A model generated the notes under the pieces. The model was not told the DNA's origin, ran no database searches, and saw only the letters and a list, made by a program, of their open reading frames with translations. The position numbers and the translations under genes are program-made. Below are positions 25,117-33,422 of a stretch of DNA of 64,000 bases, in pieces. Within the stretch, counting starts at the first letter, position 1, and each line of letters opens with the position of its first letter. The stretch comes from Myroides odoratimimus (lineage in GTDB: Bacteria > Bacteroidota > Bacteroidia > Flavobacteriales > Flavobacteriaceae): positions 1-64,000 of the forward strand of contig NZ_JACAKB010000003.1 of NCBI RefSeq assembly GCF_030326305.1. Direction: 5' to 3'.

Positions 25117-26385
25117 ATGCAGAGACAAATTAAAGTTAAGAACTTCGGACCAGTAAGAGAGGGGTATACAGGTAATGATGGGTGGATAGATATCCACAAG
25201 GTTACTGTGTTTATAGGTGATCAAGGTTCTGGTAAGAGTACTGTTGCTAAATTGATAGCTACTTTTGTTTGGTTAGAGAAAGCATTATTGAGAGGAGATA
25301 AAGAGATCCCTTTAAAAGAGAATGCTTTTATAGAGCTATTGACCTATCATCGTTTACAGAATTATTTAGAACCGTCTTCACAACTGGAGTATAAAGGAAA
25401 CCATTACCATTTAAGGGTTGTTGAAAACGAGGGTAAGTATAATGTAGAGGCAACGTTATTCAATGATCAGAATATCGTACAACCTAAAGTAATGTATGTG
25501 CCTGCCGAGCGTAATGTGCTGAGTTCAATAGAGAATCTTACTCATGTGTCTAGCTTGGTTGCAGGTAGCCTACAGACTTATTTGATAGAGTATAGATATG
25601 CTCAGTTAGCGAATAAGGATAAGGAAGTAATCTTACCTATTAATAAAGCTAGTTTTCTGTATGATTCTTCTTCTGATAATAGTTATGTAGTAACTAATAA
25701 TAAGCGATTAAAGGTAACAGAAGCTTCTAGTGGGTTTCACTCTGTAGTACCTTTATATTTAGTAACAGATTATCTTTCTCAGTTTATTAAACAGGATAAA
25801 GAGAAGTTAATTAGTTTACTTAGTACAGATCAACAGATTCGTAGAAATGTTGAGATAGTTATGTCTAGAGCAATACAGGATGAAGACCATGTTGATGACT
25901 TTAGATTAGATTCTATTGAAAATTTAGATGAAAAACAGAGAAATGTAGATAACAAATACATCTGTCGTAGTGTAATCAATATTGTAGAAGAATTAGAACA
26001 GAACTTATTCCCTAAGTCACAGCGTAAGGTATTAAATAAGTTAGTTGCTTATAACAATGAGAATGAGTATAACCAATTAGTCTTAACGACCCATAGTCCT
26101 TATCTGATTAATTATTTGACACTAGCAGTGAAGGCTGGTCGTGTAGCACAGTTAGCAGCAGATAATACTGAGGCTCTAAACAAGGTGGCTAATGTAGTTC
26201 CTCTAGAAGCAGTATTGGGAATAGATGATTTAGTGGTGTACCAATTAGATGAAGAAAAAGGAAGTATTGAACAGTTAGAAATGTATAAAGGATTGCCTTC
26301 TGATGAGAATTATTTAAATGATAGTTTAGAAGATATCAATATACAGTTCTCAGAATTATTTCAAATAGAAGATTTATGCAAGTAG
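25117..26385 (+). CDS. ABC-type AAA ATPase, first gene of an overlapping pair
   Basis: A 422-residue soluble ATPase of the AAA15/AAA21 or OLD-like type. It has an N-terminal IKVKNFGPV strand, Walker A GDQGSGKST (34-42), MYVPAERNVLSS (126-137), the signature-like EASSGFHS (202-209), Walker B NIVEELEQNLFP (288-299) and the switch LTTHSPYLIN (323-332). There is no membrane segment and no built-in TOPRIM nuclease. Such ATPases act in many two-gene anti-phage systems (Septu, PARIS and others) with a separate effector. Here the next gene overlaps it by 10 bp and may be that effector. The defence role is inferred from layout, not shown. Confidence 0.82.
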   Translation: MQRQIKVKNFGPVREGYTGNDGWIDIHKVTVFIGDQGSGKSTVAKLIATFVWLEKALLRGDKEIPLKENAFIELLTYHRLQNYLEPSSQLEYKGNHYHLRVVENEGKYNVEATLFNDQNIVQPKVMYVPAERNVLSSIENLTHVSSLVAGSLQTYLIEYRYAQLANKDKEVILPINKASFLYDSSSDNSYVVTNNKRLKVTEASSGFHSVVPLYLVTDYLSQFIKQDKEKLISLLSTDQQIRRNVEIVMSRAIQDEDHVDDFRLDSIENLDEKQRNVDNKYICRSVINIVEELEQNLFPKSQRKVLNKLVAYNNENEYNQLVLTTHSPYLINYLTLAVKAGRVAQLAADNTEALNKVANVVPLEAVLGIDDLVVYQLDEEKGSIEQLEMYKGLPSDENYLNDSLEDINIQFSELFQIEDLCK

Positions 26386-26924
26386 ATTTTTTTGACACTT
26401 CTTGTTTGACTGTTTTTTCTACTAGTAAGGTAGGGATTAGTGATGCGAATTCGGATAGTAATACGCCAGCAGTTGTGAAGTTTGAAGAAGAAGATATTTG
26501 GGACTTTACAATTCATAATCCGAATAGGTACGAGGTAGAGTATAGAGCAATAGATTACTGTATAGATATTTTCAGAGTGGTTAGTGCTAACACTTTTAGT
26601 AGTGCTTCGACAGGTGAGGAACTAATCAAGCGATGTGAAGGATTCCTCTTTAGAGCAGAACAGTTTGTTGTGTTTTTTGAGATAAAAACAGGATTGGGAA
26701 AAGGATGGTTTACAGATGCTTGTAGAAAGTTTGAAGAAACTATACTGAGTTTTAAAGAACATCACTCTGATAAAAGTGATTTAATACGCAATCCTATTAT
26801 TAGTAATAAGAATTACAGTACGTATAAAGTTCCTCAGAACTATGGTGTACAGAATGATATTTTAAGAGATAAGACAGGACTAAATATCGAGGTGAAGTTA
26901 TCTACTTCATATGATGTATTATAG
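26376..26924 (+). CDS. Unknown protein, candidate PD-(D/E)XK nuclease partner of the ATPase
   Basis: A 182-residue soluble protein whose start lies inside the ATPase 3' end, so the two are translationally linked. The middle reads RCEGFLFRAEQFVVFFEIKTG: E88, then a beta-hairpin, then E102-I-K104, the spacing and hydrophobic pattern of a PD-(D/E)XK nuclease core. A helix with DACRKFEETI follows, as in that fold. I do not recognise the family, and the assignment rests on this one motif. It may cut nucleic acid when released or triggered by the ATPase. Confidence 0.65.
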   Translation: MQVDFFDTSCLTVFSTSKVGISDANSDSNTPAVVKFEEEDIWDFTIHNPNRYEVEYRAIDYCIDIFRVVSANTFSSASTGEELIKRCEGFLFRAEQFVVFFEIKTGLGKGWFTDACRKFEETILSFKEHHSDKSDLIRNPIISNKNYSTYKVPQNYGVQNDILRDKTGLNIEVKLSTSYDVL

Positions 26925-26991
26925 CTATGAAGCTCTTTACCCATAAATAAGTTATGTTCTTTATTTTTAATTGTTTTGAGAAAAATAATAG

Positions 26992-27037
26992 TTAAACAAT
27001 ACTATATTACGGTTTTCCGTAATATAGTATTGTTTAA
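26992..27037. repeat. Perfect 21-bp-stem hairpin after the ATPase operon
   Basis: Left arm 26992-27012 (TTAAACAATACTATATTACG + G) and right arm 27017-27037 are exact complements with loop TTTT. No T run follows. The right arm ends 6 bp before the -7 box of the next gene, so it could be an operator, a weak terminator or a structured RNA element. Confidence 0.85.
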
Positions 27038-27043
27038 TCAATG

Positions 27044-27051
27044 TAATTTTG
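27044..27051 (+). promoter_or_regulatory. -7 box of the secreted-protein gene
   Basis: TAATTTTG lies 22 bp before the start. Its -33 region would fall inside the right arm of the 21-bp hairpin, so a protein bound there would block this promoter. Confidence 0.45.
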
Positions 27052-27073
27052 GATAAATTTAAAACAAATTATA

Positions 27074-27637
27074 ATGAAGAAAGTATTGTTAGTGTTTTTG
27101 TGTTTAGTAAATTTTTATGTAAATGCACAAGAGATTAGTGAGCCTGAATTTGTTGGTGAATGTGTTTTTATTAAACCTGATAATTCTACGGTTTTGCTAG
27201 AAAAGCATTTAACGCAAAATAGAACTGTAGCGTCAACAGGCTTAATGATGACAGGTATAGGAAAGGTAAGAACACAGTTGCAAATTCCTGGATGTTGTTC
27301 TAATCTTTCAATTAATGAAAAAGATGAAATTAAACTTATTATTAAAAGCACAGAGAATTTGACAGATCCTTTTTCTATAATAAAAGTCTTTAAATTTGAA
27401 AAAAAGAAGAAGTTCAGAAGGGCTGAAGTTAGTTCATTAAGTAATTTCGGAACTACAAAGTCTAATAATTATATTAATGTTTCTTTTGAAGGTAAAAAAT
27501 TTGGAGAGAGTTCATACTTAATTAAATTAGATCCTGTTGAACCTGGAGAGTATGGAATTATGATTATGAATCCTAATGCATTGGATCAGAAACAGACAGT
27601 CATTTCAGCTTTTACTGTAGTAAAAGATAATATGTAA
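27074..27637 (+). CDS. Secreted protein of unknown function
   Basis: A 187-residue protein with a signal peptide (MKKVLLVFLCLVNFYVNAQ). The mature part has a paired Cys-Cys (IPGCCSNLSINEKDEIKLII) and beta-rich segments ending VEPGEYGIMIMNPNALDQ. The type of fold suggests a surface or periplasmic beta-sandwich, but I do not recognise a family. It is alone between the hairpin and a terminator. The repeated ISEPEF and EKKKKFRR patches look like exposed loops. Confidence 0.7.
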   Translation: MKKVLLVFLCLVNFYVNAQEISEPEFVGECVFIKPDNSTVLLEKHLTQNRTVASTGLMMTGIGKVRTQLQIPGCCSNLSINEKDEIKLIIKSTENLTDPFSIIKVFKFEKKKKFRRAEVSSLSNFGTTKSNNYINVSFEGKKFGESSYLIKLDPVEPGEYGIMIMNPNALDQKQTVISAFTVVKDNM

Positions 27638-27698
27638 TGATAATATTTCTTTTAAGTATTAGAAATCATTTTGGTTATTGAATAATTTATTAATATAT

Positions 27699-27732
27699 AA
27701 AACTCCACCTAATCAAGTGGAGTTTTGTTTTT
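27699..27732 (+). terminator. Terminator of the secreted-protein gene
   Basis: AAAACTCCAC (27699-27708) and GTGGAGTTTT (27717-27726) form a perfect 10-bp stem followed by GTTTTT. Confidence 0.85.
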
Positions 27733-27866
27733 ATATAGAATACGAACTACAAGTTTGTGCTAACAATCTAAGTATATAATAATATGTTTGTGTATTATAT
27801 CATTGGCAGAATTCGTAATTAATAAACGCCATAGGGGCAATTCCTAATTCTTAACTCTTAATTAAT

Positions 27867-29192
27867 TTAATACAGTGGGAAGTTAAGACTGAAGACTGTT
27901 CTGTCTTCTCGTCTGTGGTAAGTTAGGTACCCATTGTGCATCTCTACGATATTCTTAGATAGAGGTAGTCCAATACCTGCACCTTCTTCACGGGTGGTGT
28001 AGAAAGGAATAAATATCTTTTCTTTTATCTCAGGGATGATTCCTAGTCCACTGTCTTCTATATCTATGTAGATACGATTGTTCTTTTCGTATAAGTTGAT
28101 ATGGATTTCTTTTACCTCTTGTTTGGCAGTGGCGTGTATGGCATTAGTTAGTAAGTTGATAAATACTTGCTCCATCTGCTTAACGTCCCACTCTAGATTG
28201 ATCTGAAGATTTAAGTTTGTTTGTACTTTGATACCGTTATTATGGAATAGAGGCATCAGGGTCTCTATACTCATCTGTATGATGCGATTAACAGGGACTG
28301 ACTGCTTTTTAGGCGAAGTCAACATGGTTAACTTTCTATAGTTGTCTATGAATTGCTGTAAGTGATTAGTACGATTGACGATTGTGTTGATACTTACTTT
28401 GATATCATCTAGATCTTCTTCTGACAACTCTTCCTCTTCTAGTATCTCCTGTGTATTATGAGCAAGTGAGTGGATAGGTGTAAGAGAGTTCATGATCTCA
28501 TGAGAGATAATTTTCATTAGGTTCTCCCAGGTGTCTTTCTCTTTTTTCTCTAATACTTTCTGAATAGAATCTAATAATACGATGAAGTACTCTTGATTTT
28601 GACTTATTGTATTAGAAGTTTGGAGCATAAAGGTTTGTTTCTCTTCATGCTCTATTTTGATATCGATAGACTCTTTAGATTCTTTAAAGTTTAGCTGTTG
28701 TAGATGATGCGTCAGTGTAGGGAGTAGTCTTTCTAGGTTTGTCCAAGACTTAATCTTCGGTATGTCGAATAGGGAAGAGAAGTAATCATTGATAAGGAAT
28801 ACTTCCCACTTATCAGTCTTCTTCTCTAGGATTAGAATACCTGTTTCTATATTGTTTAAAATATTTAGATAGACTAGCTCGCGTATTTCGTTTTGTTGTT
28901 GTTGTGTTTGTAGTTTATGGTAGAGCTTTTGTAAGTTGTTTAGTGTCTCATTAGGTTGCTCTTTTGTAGTCTTAAGCGAATAGTCATCATACATCATCGC
29001 TAGTACGATACGGTCTATGGCTGTGTAATATTTCTTCTGAAAAAAGAAAAGTTCAATGAATAAAGCGACTATCAGTATACATACCAATACAAAGGAATAC
29101 ACAAGACTCTTAGTGAACAAATACATGCCTAACAATCCTAATAGAAGGATGACTATAATGCGCAAGAAGGCTTTAAAGTGAAATGACTGCAT
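27867..29192 (-). CDS. NtrB/NtrY-type sensor histidine kinase
   Basis: A 441-residue kinase. Two N-terminal membrane segments (about 11-27 and 32-51) are followed by a coiled linker, a PAS-like region (about 105-210) and the H-box LMKIISHEIMNSLTPI with H231. Late motifs are NLLTNAIHAT (N), IDIEDSGLGI (G1) and GAGIGLPLSKNIV (G2). It lies 10 bp after the sigma-54 response regulator on the same strand, so it should phosphorylate that protein. The divergent operon is an efflux set, which suggests an envelope-stress or export signal. Confidence 0.9.
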   Translation of the reverse strand: MQSFHFKAFLRIIVILLLGLLGMYLFTKSLVYSFVLVCILIVALFIELFFFQKKYYTAIDRIVLAMMYDDYSLKTTKEQPNETLNNLQKLYHKLQTQQQQNEIRELVYLNILNNIETGILILEKKTDKWEVFLINDYFSSLFDIPKIKSWTNLERLLPTLTHHLQQLNFKESKESIDIKIEHEEKQTFMLQTSNTISQNQEYFIVLLDSIQKVLEKKEKDTWENLMKIISHEIMNSLTPIHSLAHNTQEILEEEELSEEDLDDIKVSINTIVNRTNHLQQFIDNYRKLTMLTSPKKQSVPVNRIIQMSIETLMPLFHNNGIKVQTNLNLQINLEWDVKQMEQVFINLLTNAIHATAKQEVKEIHINLYEKNNRIYIDIEDSGLGIIPEIKEKIFIPFYTTREEGAGIGLPLSKNIVEMHNGYLTYHRREDRTVFSLNFPLY

Positions 29193-29202
29193 AGGATTAA
29201 AC

Positions 29203-30549
29203 TTAGTTTTTGATATTGTACTTTTCTAGTCTTCTATATAACGCGGCTCTAGATAACCCTAGCTCTTCAGCCGTCTGAGAGATATTGCCATCGTACTTCT
29301 CTAGTGCTTTAAGGATAGAGATACGCTCCATATCTTGTAAAGTATTCTCTTCTGTAGAGGTATCATTAATCATAGTTGGTGAAATACCGAAATCATGAAG
29401 GTTTAGCTCATCCTCTTCTGTTAGGATTAATGCGCGCTCCACACGGTTTTGCATTTCGCGTATATTCCCTTTCCAATCGTAATACGTTAAGGCTTGCTGA
29501 GTAGATGCGCTAATACTCGGTACAGTACGACCATATTTATGTGCATACTCTTCTACAAAGAATTGTAGTAGAGGTAAGATATCTTCTAGGCGATCTCTTA
29601 ATGGGGGCAACTGTAGTGTTACAGTATTGATACGGTAATACAAGTCTTCTCTGAATGACTTCTCATTGACCTCTTGCTCTATATTAGCATTGGTAGCTGT
29701 GATGATGCGTATGTCTACAGGACGAGCTTTAGACTCACCTAGTCGAATCACGCTTTTAGATTGAATGACTTGAAGAAGTTTGGCTTGTAAGTGAAGAGGT
29801 ACATTGCCGATTTCGTCTAAGAATATAGTACCGCCATTTGCGGCCTCGAAGCGACCTTCCGTATCTTGCTTAGCATCTGTAAAAGCTCCTTTAGCATAAC
29901 CAAATAGCTCACTCTCAAAAAGATTTTCGTTTAAAGAACCCAAGTCTACATGGATGAATGGCTGCTCTTTTCGAGGAGAATTGTCATGTATATGTTTTGC
30001 CAATACATATTTACCTGTACCATTCTCTCCTAATATTAGTGCATTAACATCTGTTTTAGCTACACGACTAGCCATCGTATATACTTTCTGAATGCTAGGA
30101 GCCTGACCTATAAATACGTTATCTTCTTTTTGTGGTTTGTCTACTAACGTTTCTTTTTTACGCAGTTGTTTGACTACTCCTTTTACGGTTTCTATAAGCG
30201 CTTCGTTATTCCATGGTTTTAGGATATAATCTACCGCTCCGAGTTTGATACCTTCTACAGCAGTCTCTACATTACCATAAGAAGTCATCAGTATAATCTG
30301 TGTATTCGGTGCAATATTCTTAATCTCTTTAAACCAAAATATCCCTTCTTTACCATCCTCGAAGCCTACGCGATAATTCATGTCTAGAATAATCACATCT
30401 ACTTCTTGTTGAGAAAGTATTTCTGCTATTTTTTTTGGGTTATTATTCGTCAATATGGTTTCAAAGTGTCTTTTTAGTAACATTTTTGCTGCGATAAGAA
30501 CTTCAGAATTGTCGTCTAATACAAGAATTGTAGCGTTAGTTTTTCTCAT
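29203..30549 (-). CDS. Sigma-54-dependent response regulator (NtrC/AtoC family)
   Basis: A 448-residue three-domain regulator. The receiver has phospho-site D56 (VIILDMNYR) and K111 (YILKPW). The AAA+ domain has GENGTGKY (174-181), the sigma-54 contact loop GAFTDA (221-226), ELFGYAKG and the Walker B TIFLDEIGN. A C-terminal Fis-type helix-turn-helix (GNISQTAEELGLSRAALYRRL) completes it. It should open sigma-54 promoters. It is first of a two-gene operon with the kinase and divergent from the permease array, so the array promoter is the obvious target. Confidence 0.93.
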   Translation of the reverse strand: MRKTNATILVLDDNSEVLIAAKMLLKRHFETILTNNNPKKIAEILSQQEVDVIILDMNYRVGFEDGKEGIFWFKEIKNIAPNTQIILMTSYGNVETAVEGIKLGAVDYILKPWNNEALIETVKGVVKQLRKKETLVDKPQKEDNVFIGQAPSIQKVYTMASRVAKTDVNALILGENGTGKYVLAKHIHDNSPRKEQPFIHVDLGSLNENLFESELFGYAKGAFTDAKQDTEGRFEAANGGTIFLDEIGNVPLHLQAKLLQVIQSKSVIRLGESKARPVDIRIITATNANIEQEVNEKSFREDLYYRINTVTLQLPPLRDRLEDILPLLQFFVEEYAHKYGRTVPSISASTQQALTYYDWKGNIREMQNRVERALILTEEDELNLHDFGISPTMINDTSTEENTLQDMERISILKALEKYDGNISQTAEELGLSRAALYRRLEKYNIKN

Positions 30550-30590
30550 GGTTAAAAGGTTTATTTCAAAAGCGAACGTTTTAGTGTCCG

Positions 30591-30604
30591 AAACTGAACA
30601 GTTT
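30591..30604. promoter_or_regulatory. 14-bp palindrome, candidate operator of the sigma-54 regulator
   Basis: AAACTGAACAGTTT is a perfect palindrome with a 2-bp centre. It lies between the divergent regulator and export operons, about 58 bp upstream of a -24/-12-like sequence, a sensible distance for an NtrC-type enhancer site. Confidence 0.5.
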
Positions 30605-30661
30605 ATTTTTTGATCAAATATTAAGTTGTTGATTTGTAATGAGTAATGTGTTCATTAATGA

Positions 30662-30677
30662 TTGGCACATTATTGTT
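30662..30677 (+). promoter_or_regulatory. Possible sigma-54 (-24/-12) promoter of the export operon
   Basis: TTGGCACATTATTGTT resembles TGGCAC-N5-TTGC, with the expected TTGGCAC. The -12 word TTGT comes one base too early (4 bases instead of 5), so the match is imperfect. It lies 25 bp before the start of the membrane-fusion gene. Confidence 0.4.
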
Positions 30678-30701
30678 ATTATATCTATAAAACAATTAAT
30701 A

Positions 30702-31943
30702 ATGGATCGTACTATTCCTCGTAAAAATAGAAAAAAAGTTAAGATAATACTTGTTTCAGTTGGTATTATCGCTTTGCTATTGATCAGTTATATCACTTTT
30801 TTTCAGCATATCGCTTTAAACGTTTCTAAGAAAGAGATACGTATTCGTCCTGTAGAAGAGAACTTCTTCGAAGAGTATATTTCTTTTCAGTCTCAGGTAG
30901 AGCCCTTGCATTCTTTGTTAGTTAATATCACAGAAGGAGGAGCGGTAATGGAGAGATTAGTAGAGAATGGAAGTATGGTAGTCCAGGGACAACCGTTAGT
31001 AAGACTGTATAATCCGAGTTCTGAGTTTAATTTTATGTCTCAAGAAGCTTCTCTGATCGATCAAATGAATAATTTGAATGTGAATAAGATGAATATTCGT
31101 AATCAAGAGTTAAATTTAACGAAAGATTTGATAAGCATAGAGTACGATTATAAGAATGCAGAGCTACAGTATGATCTAAATAAAAAATTATATGATCAAG
31201 AGATATTGTCAGAGAGTGATTGGAACAAAACAAGAGAGGCGCTAACATATCAAAAAAAGCGTAAGGCGCTGATGGAAGAGAGTATCCAAAAAGAGAAACA
31301 AAGCAATGCGCTACAAGTAAGGCAAATAGATCAATCGATAGCTGTTATCAATAGAAGCTTAGAACAGCTAAGAGAGAATAAACAGAATTTCTTATTAAAA
31401 GCACCTGTATCGGGGAGGCTGTCATCGTTCGAGGCTATATTAGGAAAGACGTATAACGGTGGAGAGAGTATCGGTAAGATAGATGTGATGGAAGGGTATA
31501 AGCTAGTCGCTCAAGTGGATGAGTTCTATCTCGATAAAATAATGCTTAAGCAGAGAGGACAGATCGATATGAAAGGGCAGATCACGAATGTAGAAGTGAT
31601 CAAAGTGTTGCCAGAGGTGAAGAGTGGAAGATTTGAAGTACACTTAGCTTTCGATACAGAAAAGGAGTTAAAATTACAGGAAGGGACGACCTTCGGAGTG
31701 AAGTTATTCTTGTCTGGAAAAGAGAAAGCACTCTTATTACCTAAAGGTAATTTCTTTCAAGACACAAAAGGAGAATGGGTATATGTAGTAAAAAACAATA
31801 AGGCTACAAGAAGAAATGTAGAAATAGGACGCGAGAATCCTGCTTACTATGAAGTCATATCAGGCTTAGAAGTAGGGGAGGAAGTGATCGTATCAAGTTA
31901 TAAAGATTATTTAAGAGTAGAACATTTAAACATAGAAGAATAA
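30702..31943 (+). CDS. HlyD/MacA-type membrane-fusion protein
   Basis: A 413-residue periplasmic adaptor anchored by one N-terminal membrane segment (residues 13-34, after a basic start). It has lipoyl-like halves (LLVNITEGGAVMERLVENGSMVVQGQPLVRL and, after the hairpin, LLKAPVSGRLSSFEAILGKTYNGG) flanking a long coiled-coil hairpin (about 95-215), then beta-barrel and membrane-proximal domains. It should link inner-membrane permeases to the TolC-like protein encoded at the end of the operon. The ATG before DRTIPRK is chosen: upstream in-frame codons would place the start inside the putative -24/-12 promoter. Confidence 0.9.
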   Translation: MDRTIPRKNRKKVKIILVSVGIIALLLISYITFFQHIALNVSKKEIRIRPVEENFFEEYISFQSQVEPLHSLLVNITEGGAVMERLVENGSMVVQGQPLVRLYNPSSEFNFMSQEASLIDQMNNLNVNKMNIRNQELNLTKDLISIEYDYKNAELQYDLNKKLYDQEILSESDWNKTREALTYQKKRKALMEESIQKEKQSNALQVRQIDQSIAVINRSLEQLRENKQNFLLKAPVSGRLSSFEAILGKTYNGGESIGKIDVMEGYKLVAQVDEFYLDKIMLKQRGQIDMKGQITNVEVIKVLPEVKSGRFEVHLAFDTEKELKLQEGTTFGVKLFLSGKEKALLLPKGNFFQDTKGEWVYVVKNNKATRRNVEIGRENPAYYEVISGLEVGEEVIVSSYKDYLRVEHLNIEE

Positions 31944-31945
31944 TT

Positions 31946-32650
31946 ATGGTAATAACTATTAATCAAATGTCTCGTGTGTTTCAGACAGAAGAAATAGAGA
32001 CAACAGCTTTAAATCAGGTTTCTTTAAATGTAAAAAAAGGGGAGTTTATCTCTGTTATGGGGCCTTCAGGATGTGGAAAGTCAACACTGTTAAATATCAT
32101 CGGACTATTAGATAATGCCAGTAGTGGAAGCTACCTATTATTAGACAAGGAGATGGTGGGATTAACAGAAGGTCAGCGAGCACAGATTAGAAAAGAAAAC
32201 ATTGGATTTATATTCCAAAACTTTAATCTAATCGATGAGTTGACTGTGTATGATAATATAGAACTTCCTCTAATCTATAATAAAGTACCTAGCAGTGAAC
32301 GCAAGAAGAGGGTAATGGAGATAGCAGAGCGCTTAAATATAGTACATAGATTAAAACATTATCCACAACAGTTATCAGGTGGACAACAACAACGTGTGGC
32401 TGTAGGGCGTGCCTTAGTAACGAACCCTAAGATTATCCTAGCCGATGAGCCTACAGGTAACTTAGATAGTAAGAATGGTAACGAAGTAATGGAATTATTA
32501 ACAGAACTGCACCAACAAGGAGCTACAATCATCATGGTGACGCACTCGAATCACGATGCTTCGTACTCAGAACGCACGATTTTAATGAAAGATGGAATGA
32601 TCTTATCAGAGAAAATGAATACTAAAATCGTAGATGTTTTTGCAGAATAA
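31946..32650 (+). CDS. ABC transporter ATP-binding protein (MacB/LolD type)
   Basis: The only ATPase in the operon (234 residues): Walker A GPSGCGKST (39-47), Q-loop near FQNFNLIDE, signature LSGGQQQR (143-150), Walker B IILADEP with E168 and switch H200 in VTH. It matches the class that powers mechanotransmission exporters such as MacB, LolCDE and BceAB. It starts 2 bp after the adaptor gene and is followed by a DUF2807-like protein and the permease array, so it most likely drives all of them. Confidence 0.94.
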   Translation: MVITINQMSRVFQTEEIETTALNQVSLNVKKGEFISVMGPSGCGKSTLLNIIGLLDNASSGSYLLLDKEMVGLTEGQRAQIRKENIGFIFQNFNLIDELTVYDNIELPLIYNKVPSSERKKRVMEIAERLNIVHRLKHYPQQLSGGQQQRVAVGRALVTNPKIILADEPTGNLDSKNGNEVMELLTELHQQGATIIMVTHSNHDASYSERTILMKDGMILSEKMNTKIVDVFAE

Positions 32651-32662
32651 AAACACATAATT

Positions 32663-33418
32663 ATGATACGTTTTTTATTAACACTTGTAGCTGCGCTATT
32701 GTCCTTTATCATGCATGGACAAGGTAAGCAAACGGTTACTATAGCAGGGGGAGTACAGAGTATAGAAGTATCTTCTATAGTGATAGTTAATGTTGATGCA
32801 ACTAGGGATTCTAATACAGTAGAAATAGTCACTGATACGGAGAGCCCAGAAGAGTTAGTGCAAATCAGACAGGTAGGAACTAAATTGTCTATTGAATCCA
32901 AATCTCCAAACAGAAGGTATAAAAGTATAGGAAAGATTACAGTGAATGTTTCTCAGAAGTCAGTACTTACTTATTACGCTAGTGCTATGGCTAGAATAGT
33001 GGTGTCTGGGAGAGTATCTGGTGATAGCGCTAAGATATCTGTTGATGGGGCTGGATCTGTAAATGCTAATTTCTCTGTGAATACAATCAGTATTAATGTA
33101 GACTCAGCCTCTAAGTATGTTGGTAATGTAACAGCGAAGACAATGAAGGCTAATGTAGACTCGGCAGGTCGTGTGGAAGTGACAGGAGATGTAGAATCAC
33201 TCGTAGTCAATGTGGATAGTGCAGCGACATTCGCAGGCAAAGGCTTAAAAGCAAAAACGGTAAAAGCCGAGGTAGACTCTATGGGAAAGGCAGAAGTATA
33301 TCCTACAGAAAGTCTAAATGCTTATGCAGACTCTATGGGTAAAGTGGTGTACTATAATACGCCAAAAGAATTAAAGAAATATACGGATTCTATGGGATCA
33401 GTTAAGGCAGGTAATTAG
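32663..33418 (+). CDS. Secreted DUF2807-type (head GIN domain) protein
   Basis: A 251-residue protein with a signal peptide (LLSFIMHGQGK). The mature part is made of short beta repeats: NVDSASKYVGNV, NVDSAGRVEVTGDV, NVDSAATFAGKG, EVDSMGKAEVYP, YADSMGKVVYY, YTDSMGSVKAG. A D-S-[AM]-G or similar turn comes every ~20 residues, the pattern of a beta-solenoid of the putative auto-transporter adhesin (DUF2807) family. Its job is unknown; it may sense or shield the envelope. It is co-transcribed with the exporter, and a related protein sits between permeases 5 and 6. Confidence 0.8.
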   Translation: MIRFLLTLVAALLSFIMHGQGKQTVTIAGGVQSIEVSSIVIVNVDATRDSNTVEIVTDTESPEELVQIRQVGTKLSIESKSPNRRYKSIGKITVNVSQKSVLTYYASAMARIVVSGRVSGDSAKISVDGAGSVNANFSVNTISINVDSASKYVGNVTAKTMKANVDSAGRVEVTGDVESLVVNVDSAATFAGKGLKAKTVKAEVDSMGKAEVYPTESLNAYADSMGKVVYYNTPKELKKYTDSMGSVKAGN

Positions 33419-33422
33419 TGTT

